A DNA stretch of 64,000 nucleotides from Psychrobacillus sp. FSL H8-0483 (lineage in GTDB: Bacteria; Bacillota; Bacilli; Bacillales_A; Planococcaceae): contig NZ_CP152052.1 in the NCBI RefSeq assembly GCF_038637725.1, positions 4,072,830 to 4,136,829 of the forward strand. Reading direction: 5' to 3'. This document shows positions 1-8,470 of this stretch, piece after piece; the stretch's first letter is position 1; each line of letters opens with the position of its first letter. Below the pieces are notes generated by a model that made no database searches, was not told the origin of the DNA, and worked only from the letters and a program-made list of their open reading frames with translations. Position numbers and translations under genes: made by a program.

Positions 1-66
1 AAACAATACAAGAAAGACATATTTATTTTCTTTCACTTTGTTTGATTAGATGGGGTGGTAAACAAA

Positions 67-822
67 ATGGCACAAGAACCGGAATTGACGCTCGTCGAAC
101 ATTTAACCGAGCTTCGAAAAAGGCTCATTATAGTAGCATCAACTTTTATCCTATCCCTTGCTTTAGGGTTTTGGATGGCTCCAAAAACATTAACCTTCTT
201 AAAACAACAACCTACAGCTGCCCATGTCGAGTGGAATGTCTTTGGCTACACAGATGGACTGATGATTTATGTTAAATGTGCTTTAGTGTTAGCTATATTA
301 ATTACTTTACCAATTGCAATGTACCAATTATGGTTATTTGTGAAACCAGGTTTATTAGATAAAGAAGCAAAAGGTACGATTTATTTTATCCCTATTTCTT
401 TTCTATTATTTTTAGCTGGTATCAGTTTTAGTTACTTTATCTTATTTCCTTTAATGTTGAACTTTATGTCCAACATTAATGATTCTATTGGTGCTTTAGA
501 AACTTACGGTATGCAACAATACTTTACGTTTATGTTTAATTTAATTATTCCTGTAGGTATCGTTTTCGAATTACCTGTTATCATTCTTTTTTTAACAAAA
601 CTAGGAATTGTCACACCGGATAGATTACGTAAGATGAGAAAGATTTCCTACTTTATACTAGTAATTGTTGGAGTTTCTATTACACCTCCAGACTTTATCT
701 CAGACTTTATCATCGTAGTACCATTACTACTGTTGTTTGAAATAAGCATACTCGTTTCTAGTTGGTCTTATAAAAAACAGCAAGCAAAACAAGCACTTCA
801 GCAAGAAAATTTTGAAGAATAA
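67..822 (+). CDS. tatC: Twin-arginine translocase subunit TatC
   Basis: TatC is the multispanning receptor of the Tat pathway, which moves folded proteins with twin-arginine signal peptides across the cell membrane. The protein is 251 aa, the usual size, and starts with the family-typical LTLVEHLTELRKRL segment followed by six hydrophobic helices; the conserved FxFE-like region and the P-rich loops between helices are present. I chose the ATG at 67, which lies 8 nt after the purine-rich GGGGTGG; an in-frame GTG at 55 would sit inside that ribosome-binding site. It precedes a tatA gene by 97 bp, so the two form a minimal Tat system. Confidence 0.95.
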   Translation: MAQEPELTLVEHLTELRKRLIIVASTFILSLALGFWMAPKTLTFLKQQPTAAHVEWNVFGYTDGLMIYVKCALVLAILITLPIAMYQLWLFVKPGLLDKEAKGTIYFIPISFLLFLAGISFSYFILFPLMLNFMSNINDSIGALETYGMQQYFTFMFNLIIPVGIVFELPVIILFLTKLGIVTPDRLRKMRKISYFILVIVGVSITPPDFISDFIIVVPLLLLFEISILVSSWSYKKQQAKQALQQENFEE

Positions 823-919
823 ATTTTGCTTTTTATTCGTGTTATAATAAAATAGTAAACTACTCATGAACTCTCGCCACTTGACTTATATAGAAAACAA
901 CTTAGAGGAGGAACTTCCT

Positions 920-1123
920 ATGCCAAACATCGGCGTACCAGGTTTAATCATTATCTTAATCATTGCTTTAATCGTTTTCGGACCATCTAAACTACCACAG
1001 TTAGGTAAAGCAGCTGGACAAACACTAAAAGAATTCAGAAATTCTACGAAAGATATTGTAGATGAAGTAGCAGATGAATTTAAATTAGATAATAAAGAAG
1101 CAGATTCTAAAAAGAAAATATAA
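920..1123 (+). CDS. tatA: Twin-arginine translocase subunit TatA/TatE
   Basis: This 67-aa protein is the pore-forming Tat subunit. It has one N-terminal membrane helix (about residues 5-20), the [10 protein letters not shown] hinge motif, then an amphipathic helix and a charged Lys/Asp/Glu tail. The start at ATG 920 is set by a strong AGAGGAGG 9 nt upstream; the longer reading frame from 866 runs through this site and is not credible. It follows tatC in the reverse of the usual tatA-tatC order. A strong terminator follows directly. Confidence 0.93.
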   Translation: MPNIGVPGLIIILIIALIVFGPSKLPQLGKAAGQTLKEFRNSTKDIVDEVADEFKLDNKEADSKKKI

Positions 1124-1129
1124 TGTCTT

Positions 1130-1163
1130 AAACCAGCTATTTTAAACAATAGCTGGTTTTTTT
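1130..1163 (+). terminator. Rho-independent terminator after tatA
   Basis: An 11-bp stem, AACCAGCTATT with AATAGCTGGTT, closes on a short loop and is followed by a run of T. It ends the tatC-tatA unit. Confidence 0.9.
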
Positions 1164-1433
1164 GTTTCTAAAACATGTTTGTTGACTAGAGAGTACTTAT
1201 TGTCAAGGTCGTAACGGAGATGCAGTAGCAAAATGGATGTACGACTTTGCTACAAAACTCTGGTGAATAAATAGTAGTAGGGATGAAATTGATAAATGCT
1301 TATTTATTTTTTATGAGGCTGCGTATCTTGCCACGGTCATTCTGCAGAATTGGTTGATAATAACAAACTAGCAACTCCTTATTAATTAACTTTGTCAATC
1401 CATTGCATCTCTAAAATTTCAATTGCCTTCTAT
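1164..1433. other. Intergenic stretch with no recognisable gene
   Basis: Between two terminators. One short open stretch near 1199-1265 reads like a fragment of a coding region (…GDAVAKWMYDFATKLW then stop) but has no start or ribosome-binding site and I do not recognise it; it may be a gene remnant. Confidence 0.35.
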
Positions 1434-1468
1434 CTAAAAAATCCCTCCTTCCAATGGAAGGGGGGACC
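1434..1468 (-). terminator. Terminator of the TraB-family gene
   Basis: On the minus strand CCCCCCTTCC pairs with GGAAGGAGGG around a short loop and is followed by a T-rich run, just past the stop codon at 1473. Confidence 0.85.
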
Positions 1469-1472
1469 ATAA

Positions 1473-2639
1473 TTAAAAGTTCTTAAAGAATACTCGAATA
1501 ACATCTGCACCACCTATAAAAGTACCTAGGGATCCAAATAAGTTGGTTAAAACTACTACTAGTAATACACGAGTCACTTTGTTTTTCCAAAAACCTTTAA
1601 TAGTGAATACGTCTTCTGACAACGTTTCAAAATCTGCTATCGTCGGTCGTTTCATAAAGGCCTGTACTAGCCCTGATACCCAACCAGACGCCAAAATAGG
1701 ATGTAAAGCCGTAATTGGTGCTGCGATGAAGGCTGACAAGATAGCTAGTGGATGACCTAATGCAACTGCTGCTCCAATCGCTGCCATCGTACCTGTCCAT
1801 AAAATCCAACTAATTGCTTGGTCCAATCCTGCCGAGGGATTAGCGAAAAATGTAAATATCATTAATACAACAATTAACACAGGAAGAGACCAACCAATTA
1901 TTTTCGGCACAATCGACTTTGGGGGTACAGCAGAAAGTTTTTCTAAATCTTGCTCTTTATGAATTTCTACTGTAATGCCTGGAACATGGGCTGCACCTAA
2001 TACTGCCACTACCTTTTCTCCTGGTGCGTCTTTAATTTTTTGAGCCAAGTATTGATCGCGCTCATCAATTAAAGGTGTTTTTAGCTTTGGAAAGGATGCC
2101 GTAAATTCGGCAAGTACAGCATTCAATGTATCTTGTGTCTTCATCTTCTCTAGTTCTTCTTCCGAAATAGTATCTTTGCTGAAAATACTAAAGAAAACAG
2201 AAGTAAGTAATTGTGATTTACCTATCCAACCAAGATTATGCCAAATACGAGAGAACGTTACTTGGATATTTCGATCCGCTAGGACTATTTCTGCTCCAAC
2301 CTCTTTCGCACTTGCAATCCCTTGAATCATTTCCTGTCCTGGCTTAATATCAAACTGTTTTGCCATTCGATTTTGGAACGAAGATATAGCTAGATTCATC
2401 AACAATAGGGTGGCTTTCTTTTCTTTAATTACTTTAAAGATGTCCGTCTCTTTCCACTTATTGTTATCCATTATAGACTGATATCTTTGTTCATCTAATT
2501 CTATACAAACCGAATCTGGATTTTCTCTTTCAATTACTTCTTTTACTTGGTCTGCACTTTGTCTGGAAACGTGAGCCGTTCCAATTAAAATAATTTCCTT
2601 GCCATCTAAATATATGCGAGTAATATTTTCTTCCGACAT
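1473..2639 (-). CDS. TraB/PrgY/GumN-family membrane protein
   Basis: A 388-aa protein of the TraB family, whose founding members PrgY/TraB reduce activity of peptide pheromones in enterococci; most homologues have no proven role. The N-terminal ~230 aa hold the TraB domain with the two GX2H motifs typical of the family: LIGTAHVS near residue 20 and LGAAHVPG near residue 215, plus a conserved IELDEQRY segment. The C-terminal ~150 aa contain several membrane helices, as in the bacterial TraB subfamily. It stands alone between a pseudogene and its terminator. Function beyond membership of a putative metalloprotease-like family is not established. Confidence 0.85.
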   Translation of the reverse strand: MSEENITRIYLDGKEIILIGTAHVSRQSADQVKEVIERENPDSVCIELDEQRYQSIMDNNKWKETDIFKVIKEKKATLLLMNLAISSFQNRMAKQFDIKPGQEMIQGIASAKEVGAEIVLADRNIQVTFSRIWHNLGWIGKSQLLTSVFFSIFSKDTISEEELEKMKTQDTLNAVLAEFTASFPKLKTPLIDERDQYLAQKIKDAPGEKVVAVLGAAHVPGITVEIHKEQDLEKLSAVPPKSIVPKIIGWSLPVLIVVLMIFTFFANPSAGLDQAISWILWTGTMAAIGAAVALGHPLAILSAFIAAPITALHPILASGWVSGLVQAFMKRPTIADFETLSEDVFTIKGFWKNKVTRVLLVVVLTNLFGSLGTFIGGADVIRVFFKNF

Positions 2640-2857
2640 AAACTACTTCCTTCATAGAATGTATTTCTTTTACGTAATCCTATATTCATTGATTACTAAA
2701 AGACTGTCTATTGTTAATAATGAAGTACTTGACGATAAAATTCAATTAAGTTCTATTAAAAAACAACCAAAAATAGTGAAATTAAATAATTTCTTAGAAA
2801 ACTAGAAATAGGTATATTTTTTCCTTCAGTAGAACTCTGTGACTTCGTGATCAATTA

Positions 2858-3023
2858 TCAGAGAGGAGCGTCAACGTACCGCAATCGTACTTCGATTATT
2901 TTAGCAGATGAATCAACTACAAGCATTGATAAAAATGGGGTACAACCTATTTCTAAAGAAGTGCAGAACAGGAACATAGCTACCATTATAGTGACTCATG
3001 GTGAATGGAAGATGGTATACTAA
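2858..3023 (+). pseudogene. ABC transporter ATPase, C-terminal relic
   Basis: The region encodes the tail of an ABC ATPase: GERQRTAIV (signature motif) in one frame, then ILADESTTSIDKNG (Walker B and D-loop) and IATIIVTHGEWKMVY (H-loop) in another, ending at TAA 3021-3023. The two pieces are in different frames and the Walker A half is absent. It resembles LolD/MacB-type ATPases. The rest of 2640-3058 holds no gene I can support. Confidence 0.7.
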
Positions 3024-3058
3024 CATTAACAAATAAATCTTACAGAGGAGAATGACCA

Positions 3059-3397
3059 ATGATTATTGTAACGAATCGCATTAAAACTAAATTAGGTTTT
3101 GCGGAAAGAATGGCACCAGCCTTTACAAAGCCAAGTCCTCTTCAAGAAATGGAAGGTTTTATTAAGGTAGAAGTAGCAATTACAGTAGGTCTTACGGAAT
3201 ATGATGAAATGAATGTGAATATGTATTGGGATAATGAAGAAAACTTCCAAGCGTGGAAAGACAGTGACATTTTTAAACAAGCTCATAAACGCCCAGAACC
3301 AGGTTCTGCTGAATCTGCAGAGGAGTCTCCAATCTTAGGAAGCCAATTAATTATTTCGAAAGTCGCTGCTTCCATTGAAGCGATCCCAGCTAAATAA
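3059..3397 (+). CDS. hmoA: Heme-degrading monooxygenase, HmoA/IsdG-like
   Basis: A 112-aa ABM-superfamily protein. The N-terminal MIIVTNRIKTKLGFAERM and central VNMYWDNEENFQAWKDSDIFKQAHK segments match Bacillus HmoA (YetG), which opens heme to release iron in the cytosol. The conserved Trp in the FQAWKDS motif and the His in the QAHK motif are the residues expected near the heme. AGAGGAGAATGACCA precedes the ATG. The gene is single and convergent with the GNAT gene downstream. Assignment to the family is firm; heme as the substrate is by homology. Confidence 0.85.
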   Translation: MIIVTNRIKTKLGFAERMAPAFTKPSPLQEMEGFIKVEVAITVGLTEYDEMNVNMYWDNEENFQAWKDSDIFKQAHKRPEPGSAESAEESPILGSQLIISKVAASIEAIPAK

Positions 3398-3407
3398 TTT
3401 AAATACA

Positions 3408-3450
3408 CAAAAGTGGATGACTCGTTTTCTGAGCCATCCACTTTTTTATT
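3408..3450. terminator. Bidirectional terminator between hmoA-like and GNAT genes
   Basis: AAAAGTGGATG pairs with CATCCACTTTT, with a T-run on the right and an A-run on the left; it can serve both convergent genes. Confidence 0.88.
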
Positions 3451-4162
3451 GTTTTCGATTGATACGATAAATTCCTTTTTTATCTCGCAACGTACATCCA
3501 TTCGTTTCAAAAATACGAATCATATGTTGGTTATTTTCATCGGTACTTCCCACATAAGATTTTGCTCCAAAACGCTTCATTATTTCTAATGAAAGTAAAT
3601 GAAACACAGTTCCATAACCCTTTCCTCGCTGTTCTGGAACTACACCAAAATAAAAGAGTCTTCCTTCATCTCTTGTTCCCTCTTCTATATGCGGAATACT
3701 AATACCTAGAGCTTGTTTACCATTCGAAAATATATAACAATGCTCACGCCATTTAGGACCAAGTTCATTTACGAAGGACTCCATAATTTGGTCAATAGAA
3801 AATAGTTTATTTTTGTTGGCGGAACCACTTCTACAAGATTCATATAATTCTGCGAAGGCTGAATCACTTAAATGACTTTCTGAGAGTGCATCTACCTTAA
3901 TTTCCATAGAAGGGTTAAATGTCTCCTCTAAATTTCTTGTATACTCTACAATAGAAGAAACTTTATTAAACCCACGTTTTAAGAGCCAGTCTTCGTTTTC
4001 TTCGTCCATTAATAAGGACAAGTACCCTACCTTTTCTGCATTCCATTCATCTAAAAGAGTTGTAAAAGCGATTAAGTAATCTTCGTTGTTCTTCTTGACA
4101 CCTTTTACTTGATCAACAAGCCAGTACTCTCGGTCTTTTTTTATCAGACTAAAAAGATTCAC
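3446..4162 (-). CDS. GNAT-family N-acetyltransferase
   Basis: A 238-aa protein with the GNAT acetyl-CoA binding signature in its C-terminal third: FYFGVVPEQRGKGYGTVFHL (V-x-P-x-x-R-G-x-G-x-G) followed by AKSYVGSTDENNQHMIRIFE, where acetylated-substrate contacts and the beta-bulge normally fall. The N-terminal half is unlike common GNATs and may set substrate choice. The start is a GTG at 4162 behind GAGGAGATA. Substrate unknown; no linked pathway gene. Confidence 0.8.
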   Translation of the reverse strand: MNLFSLIKKDREYWLVDQVKGVKKNNEDYLIAFTTLLDEWNAEKVGYLSLLMDEENEDWLLKRGFNKVSSIVEYTRNLEETFNPSMEIKVDALSESHLSDSAFAELYESCRSGSANKNKLFSIDQIMESFVNELGPKWREHCYIFSNGKQALGISIPHIEEGTRDEGRLFYFGVVPEQRGKGYGTVFHLLSLEIMKRFGAKSYVGSTDENNQHMIRIFETNGCTLRDKKGIYRINRKQ

Positions 4163-4226
4163 CTAAGTATCTCCTCTTTTCCTGTATCCAATGCGTGAGA
4201 TAATACGACCATCAAAATATTTTACG

Positions 4227-4961
4227 TTATCTTAACGTGCGTTTTAAAAATTCTCTCGTTCGTTCTTGCGTCGGATTATTAAAGATTTGGTTTGGGGGAC
4301 CTTCTTCTGCAATTACGCCTTTATCCATAAATACCACACGATCTGAAACCTCTTTCGCAAACTCCATTTCATGTGTGACGATTAACATTGTAAGTCCTGA
4401 TGCTGCTAGTTCTTTCATCACTTTTAGAACTTCTCCTACCATTTCTGGATCAAGTGCGGAAGTTGGTTCATCAAACAACATGACATCTGGTTCCATCGAG
4501 AGTGCTCGAGCAATCGCTACACGCTGTTTCTGACCACCAGATAATTGAGTTGGTCTCGCGTTCACGTATTGATCCATTCCAACTACTTTTAAATACTTTA
4601 ATGCTATTTTTTCCGCTTCTTCTTTGGAACGTTTCAATACTTTTACTTGTCCCACGACACAATTACTTAGGACATTATGATTATTAAACAGGTTAAATTG
4701 CTGAAAAACCATCCCTAGCTTAGTTCGATAAGCATGAATATCGTGCATGTTATCTAGAATATTTTCTCCATTATAAATGATTTGACCACCACTTGGTTTT
4801 TCTAAAAGATTAACGCAACGAAGAAGAGTGGATTTACCAGATCCAGAGGAACCAATGATGCAAACAACTTCTCCTTTATTCACAGAGAAATCAATGTCTT
4901 TTAACACTTCATGATTACCAAAGGATTTGCTTAAATGTTGTATATCGATTACTTTTTCCAT
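4227..4961 (-). CDS. Polar amino-acid ABC transporter, ATPase
   Basis: Cytoplasmic ATPase (244 aa) of a PAAT-type importer. Walker [13 protein letters not shown] near residue 35, signature LSGGQKQR, Walker [14 protein letters not shown] and the H-loop IVTHEM are all intact. The start at 4961 is preceded by GGAGGTAAACAA; the longer frame to 4994 is unlikely. It is the third gene of a substrate-binding protein/permease/ATPase operon headed by a lysine riboswitch, which makes lysine the probable cargo. Confidence 0.92.
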   Translation of the reverse strand: MEKVIDIQHLSKSFGNHEVLKDIDFSVNKGEVVCIIGSSGSGKSTLLRCVNLLEKPSGGQIIYNGENILDNMHDIHAYRTKLGMVFQQFNLFNNHNVLSNCVVGQVKVLKRSKEEAEKIALKYLKVVGMDQYVNARPTQLSGGQKQRVAIARALSMEPDVMLFDEPTSALDPEMVGEVLKVMKELAASGLTMLIVTHEMEFAKEVSDRVVFMDKGVIAEEGPPNQIFNNPTQERTREFLKRTLR

Positions 4962-4980
4962 TTGTTTACCTCCTTCGCTA

Positions 4981-5736
4981 TTAAATTCCCTCATTTTTTT
5001 GGGGAAGTGTTATTTGTGTAGGTTGACCAATCATACTGTAGTTAGTCGGACCTTCTAATTTTCTTTCAAAATATCGTAAAATTAATGTTACCGAAAAAGT
5101 CATGACGAAGTACAAAATACATGCAACAAAAAATGGTTCAAAATACGTAAAGTTTATTCCTGCAATTGTTTTTGTTTGGAAATATAGCTCCGTTACACCA
5201 ATTACATTCAGTACGGATGTATCCTTAATATTAATAATAAATTGATTGCCGGTCGCTGGTAAAATATTTCGAATAACTTGTGGTAATACAACTTGTAGCA
5301 TTGTTTGTAGATGATTCATACCAATTGCTTGAGCTGCTTCAAATTGCCCTTTTTCAATGGAAATTACACCACCACGAACAATTTCCGCCATGTAAGCACC
5401 TGTATTAATAGATACGATAACGATTGCTGCAACGGTTCGATCCATATCTATACCAAATGCTAAAGCAGACCCATAAAAAATGACCATCGCTTGCACGATC
5501 ATTGGCGTTCCACGGAAAAACTCTATATATATGGAAAGAATAAAATTAACTATTTTCAAAAAAATTCGTTTTGCTTTTCTTTCAGGCACTGGTATTGTAC
5601 GTATTACGCCTGCTATTAAACCGATAACAGCTCCTATTATCGTACCAATTATGGAGATTAAAAGTGTCATACCTGCTCCACGAAGGAACATTGGCCAGTT
5701 ATTAACTATTATTGATAAAATCCACTCTAAGCTCAT
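4981..5736 (-). CDS. Polar amino-acid ABC transporter, permease
   Basis: A 251-aa HisM/GlnP-type permease with five or six membrane helices and the EAA loop ([23 protein letters not shown]; shown in part) around residues 130-155 that docks the ATPase. The gene starts 67 nt after the binding-protein gene and ends 19 nt before the ATPase start. A single permease implies a homodimeric channel. Part of the lysine-riboswitch operon. Confidence 0.92.
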   Translation of the reverse strand: MSLEWILSIIVNNWPMFLRGAGMTLLISIIGTIIGAVIGLIAGVIRTIPVPERKAKRIFLKIVNFILSIYIEFFRGTPMIVQAMVIFYGSALAFGIDMDRTVAAIVIVSINTGAYMAEIVRGGVISIEKGQFEAAQAIGMNHLQTMLQVVLPQVIRNILPATGNQFIINIKDTSVLNVIGVTELYFQTKTIAGINFTYFEPFFVACILYFVMTFSVTLILRYFERKLEGPTNYSMIGQPTQITLPQKNEGI

Positions 5737-5754
5737 ACTTTTCCTCCTTAAACA

Positions 5755-5792
5755 TTAAAACCGACTGCAAATAGATGCAGCCGGTGTCGTGT
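5755..5792 (-). terminator. Intercistronic hairpin after the substrate-binding gene
   Basis: On the minus strand CCGGCTGCA pairs with TGCAGTCGG (one G-U pair) and is followed by TTTTAAT. It lies between the binding protein and permease genes and probably lowers downstream expression or protects the upstream mRNA, giving excess binding protein. Confidence 0.65.
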
Positions 5793-5802
5793 CACTTCAT
5801 CT

Positions 5803-6648
5803 TTATTCTGCCGCTGGTTGATTTTTAATAGCAGCATCCATAATCTCTTGTCTATCTTCCTCAGAGATTTTTGCTAAAATTTCATTTATTTTTTCAGTTA
5901 GATCGCTATTTTTCTTAAGTCCTACTGCAACCGCTGTTTCTTCCTCTGGCGCAACAAATCCATCTGTAAATTCAACCATTGCAAACTTATCATTGGCTGA
6001 AGAAGCACTAATTCCTTCTGGGCGTTCGGATACGTATCCATCAATCACACCTGATTCTAGAGCAACTCGCATTGCAGGGAAATTATCCGATGCAGGTTGT
6101 TTCTTTACGCCTTCAATTTGATCAATCACACCATAATGAGAAGTATTTAATTGTCCAGTTACCTTTGCACCACTAAAATCTTGGATAGAAGTAGCTCCTT
6201 CAAAAGGTCCACCTTTTTTTACTACCATTACAAAGTTAGATGTGTAGTAGTTCTCAGAGAAGTCGATTGTCTTTTTACGTTCTTCTGTCGGTGACATCCC
6301 GGCAATAATTGCATCAATCTTTCCGGAAGTTAATGATGGTACTAATCCGTCCCATTCTGTTTTTACAATTACTAATTCTTTTCCTAATCCATCTGCAATT
6401 CTTTTTGCAATTTCTACATCATATCCACCTGCATATTCTTTGTTGCCATCAATTTTCACGCCCCCGTTAGAGTCGTTTAATTGTGTCCAGTTAAAAGGTG
6501 CATAGCCTGCTTCTAAACCTACTGTAAATGTATTGTCCTTATCTGTAGCTGATGATGATCCACTGTTTTCTTTTTTGTCTGATCCACATGCTGCTAATAC
6601 CAAAATTGCGGTAAGAAATATTGATAATAATAATAGTTTGTTTTTCAT
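5803..6648 (-). CDS. Amino-acid ABC transporter substrate-binding lipoprotein
   Basis: A 281-aa family-3 solute-binding protein. It has a lipoprotein signal ending in LVLAACGSD, with the lipidated Cys at about residue 21, a Ser/Lys linker, and the SBP_bac_3 fold with GLEAGYAPFNW at its start, the IDAIIAGMSPTEERKKTIDF segment and the ESGVIDGYV segment that frames the ligand. It would capture the amino acid outside the membrane for the two genes downstream. The upstream lysine riboswitch suggests lysine, but no ligand can be proved from sequence. Confidence 0.92.
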   Translation of the reverse strand: MKNKLLLLSIFLTAILVLAACGSDKKENSGSSSATDKDNTFTVGLEAGYAPFNWTQLNDSNGGVKIDGNKEYAGGYDVEIAKRIADGLGKELVIVKTEWDGLVPSLTSGKIDAIIAGMSPTEERKKTIDFSENYYTSNFVMVVKKGGPFEGATSIQDFSGAKVTGQLNTSHYGVIDQIEGVKKQPASDNFPAMRVALESGVIDGYVSERPEGISASSANDKFAMVEFTDGFVAPEEETAVAVGLKKNSDLTEKINEILAKISEEDRQEIMDAAIKNQPAAE

Positions 6649-6708
6649 TTCTATTACTCTCCTTTTATTTTCAGTCTATGCGTATGAAATCTAAAAAAGG
6701 ACAACTTG

Positions 6709-6742
6709 TACAAAAAAAGACCTGAGATGAACTCAGGTCGCA
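6709..6742 (-). terminator. Terminator of the lysine riboswitch
   Basis: On the minus strand GACCTGAG pairs with CTCAGGTC, followed by seven T. It lies between the aptamer and the substrate-binding gene, so lysine binding should favour it and stop transcription. Confidence 0.9.
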
Positions 6743-6780
6743 ATATGTATAGTTGCCCTAAATCCTCTACTTTTCCCAAA

Positions 6781-6965
6781 TGAGATAGCACACCATTATA
6801 AACCGGGAAGATTATAACGGCAGTCCTGCAGTTCTTAACTACAGACCCAGCAAGTAATACGGAGAAATATTACAAACTTCGGCGACATTCCCTTCTCTTT
6901 AGCATCATAGCTTCTCAAACTCCACTAAAGACTGTTAAATATCGCGCCTCTACCTCACCTATACT
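6781..6965 (-). ncRNA. Lysine riboswitch (L-box) aptamer
   Basis: Read on the minus strand, the element starts with GAGGTAGAGGCGCGA and ends with GCTATCTC, the two halves of the P1 region. Between them are GGGAATGTCGCCGAAG, the L-box core, and several hairpins of the size expected for the five-helix junction. It heads the amino-acid ABC operon and is followed by a terminator at 6709-6742, so the control is transcriptional and OFF with lysine. Confidence 0.92.
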
Positions 6966-6994
6966 AAGTGAGGTCATATTCAATTATTGTTCAT

Positions 6995-7023
6995 AGTTTA
7001 CAATAACAATTTCTTTCTGTCAA
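6995..7023 (-). promoter_or_regulatory. Sigma-A promoter of the lysine transporter operon
   Basis: TTGACA (7018-7023) and TAAACT (6995-7000) on the minus strand are 17 bp apart, about 30 bp before the L-box. Confidence 0.7.
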
Positions 7024-7218
7024 TCTATCTAGATTAAACACTTCTCTGACTGAGTATGATAAAGGACTCAATCCCTCAGCAAATCCATATATATAAAAGT
7101 ACACTTCTTTTTTTAATGGATTAAGTTATTTCAAAGAATTCGGTTATGCCAGTGTATTATCGACTGATTAAATCCTGGTGATTTATTCTTAAAAATTGTT
7201 ATTCGAAGGAGAACTGCG

Positions 7219-8409
7219 TTGAAAAAAATCTGGTTTTTAGGTTTTGGTTTTTTTAGCATAAGTTTAGGATGGTCATTGTATAACGGCTTTGTTCCATTCT
7301 TTCTAGATAATTATATTACAAGTACTGCATTAATTGGTTTTCTGATGACAATTGATAATTACTTTGCCCTTTTTTTACAGCCATATATCGGAAGCCGCAG
7401 TGATCGAACGAGTACACGTTTCGGTCGACGCATGCCCTATTTGCTTATTGGTCTCCCTTTTACCGCTTTATTCTATGGTCTTATTCCTTTTCATACTAGT
7501 TTACTTACGTTAATCATTTTTATGGTTTGTATGAATTTATCTATGGCCATTTTCCGTTCCCCAACAATATCCTTAATGCCAGATATTACCCCTGAACCAG
7601 AACGTACAAAAGCAAATGGAGTTATTAATTTCATGGGTGGGTGCGGCGGCATATTAGCGTTTAGTGCTGGTTCATTCTTATTCAGTATGGAAGAATCGTT
7701 ACCATTCTTAGTGGTTTCAATTATTTTCTTAGTAGCTTTAGTAGTTGTTTTTAAAAATATTAAGGAAAGCCAAGATGCTATTCCTTTTCCCATCTCGACC
7801 ACACCAAAAATCAACTATAAAGTAGAATTAAATACTCCTACTGTTTTCTTGTTAGCTGCAATCTTTTTTTGGTTTATGGCTATACAAGGAATGGAAGCTT
7901 TATTTACTTTATATGGAGTAAACGAGCTTGGATTATCCAAAGGTGCTTCTGCATTTTCATTAGCTTTTTTTTCATTAAGTTTTGTGCTTTCCGCCATACC
8001 AAGCGGGCTATTAGGTGCAAAGTTTGGAAAGAAAAAAGTAATATTAATTGGGATCATCGGTTTATTCTTCGTTTTCTTTCTATTAAATTGGGTAGAATCT
8101 GTCTTTTCGTTACGCGCAATTCTATTAGCTGGTGGAATGTTTTGGGCTTGTATAAATATCAATTCCTACCCTTATATTATTTCTCTTGGGAGTGAACACA
8201 GTTTTGGAACACGAACTGGCCTATATTATTTAGTTTCTTCATTAGCGGCCATCATTTCCCCACCGGCTCTCGGGTTTTTAATTGATTTATTTGGCTTTGG
8301 AATATTATTTAATGCTACTGCCGGGAGTATGCTTTTTGCATTAGTCTGCATGCTGAAGGTCAAAACTACCTCCACTTCCTCTGTATCCATTCTTCCACCC
8401 AATGTATAA
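7219..8409 (+). CDS. MFS transporter, SLC45/GPH-like sugar permease type
   Basis: A 396-aa, 12-helix permease. The loop SDRTSTRFGRRMPYLLIG between helices 2 and 3 is the signature of the GPH/SLC45-like branch that moves sugars or glycosides with a cation. Helices are evenly spaced and the short C-terminal tail is Thr/Ser-rich. The start is a TTG at 7219 with GAAGGAG 7 nt upstream. It is a lone gene between a riboswitch operon and a terminator, without a glycosidase beside it, so the substrate is unknown. Confidence 0.85.
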   Translation: MKKIWFLGFGFFSISLGWSLYNGFVPFFLDNYITSTALIGFLMTIDNYFALFLQPYIGSRSDRTSTRFGRRMPYLLIGLPFTALFYGLIPFHTSLLTLIIFMVCMNLSMAIFRSPTISLMPDITPEPERTKANGVINFMGGCGGILAFSAGSFLFSMEESLPFLVVSIIFLVALVVVFKNIKESQDAIPFPISTTPKINYKVELNTPTVFLLAAIFFWFMAIQGMEALFTLYGVNELGLSKGASAFSLAFFSLSFVLSAIPSGLLGAKFGKKKVILIGIIGLFFVFFLLNWVESVFSLRAILLAGGMFWACININSYPYIISLGSEHSFGTRTGLYYLVSSLAAIISPPALGFLIDLFGFGILFNATAGSMLFALVCMLKVKTTSTSSVSILPPNV

Positions 8410-8420
8410 ATGATACAATA

Positions 8421-8457
8421 AAACCGGCCACCCAATGGATAGTAGCCGGTTTTTCAT
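8421..8457. terminator. Bidirectional terminator between MFS and symporter genes
   Basis: AAAACCGGC pairs with GCCGGTTTT across a 16-nt loop, with T-run to the right and A-run to the left. Confidence 0.88.
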
Positions 8458-8470
8458 GTATTATTTGGTT

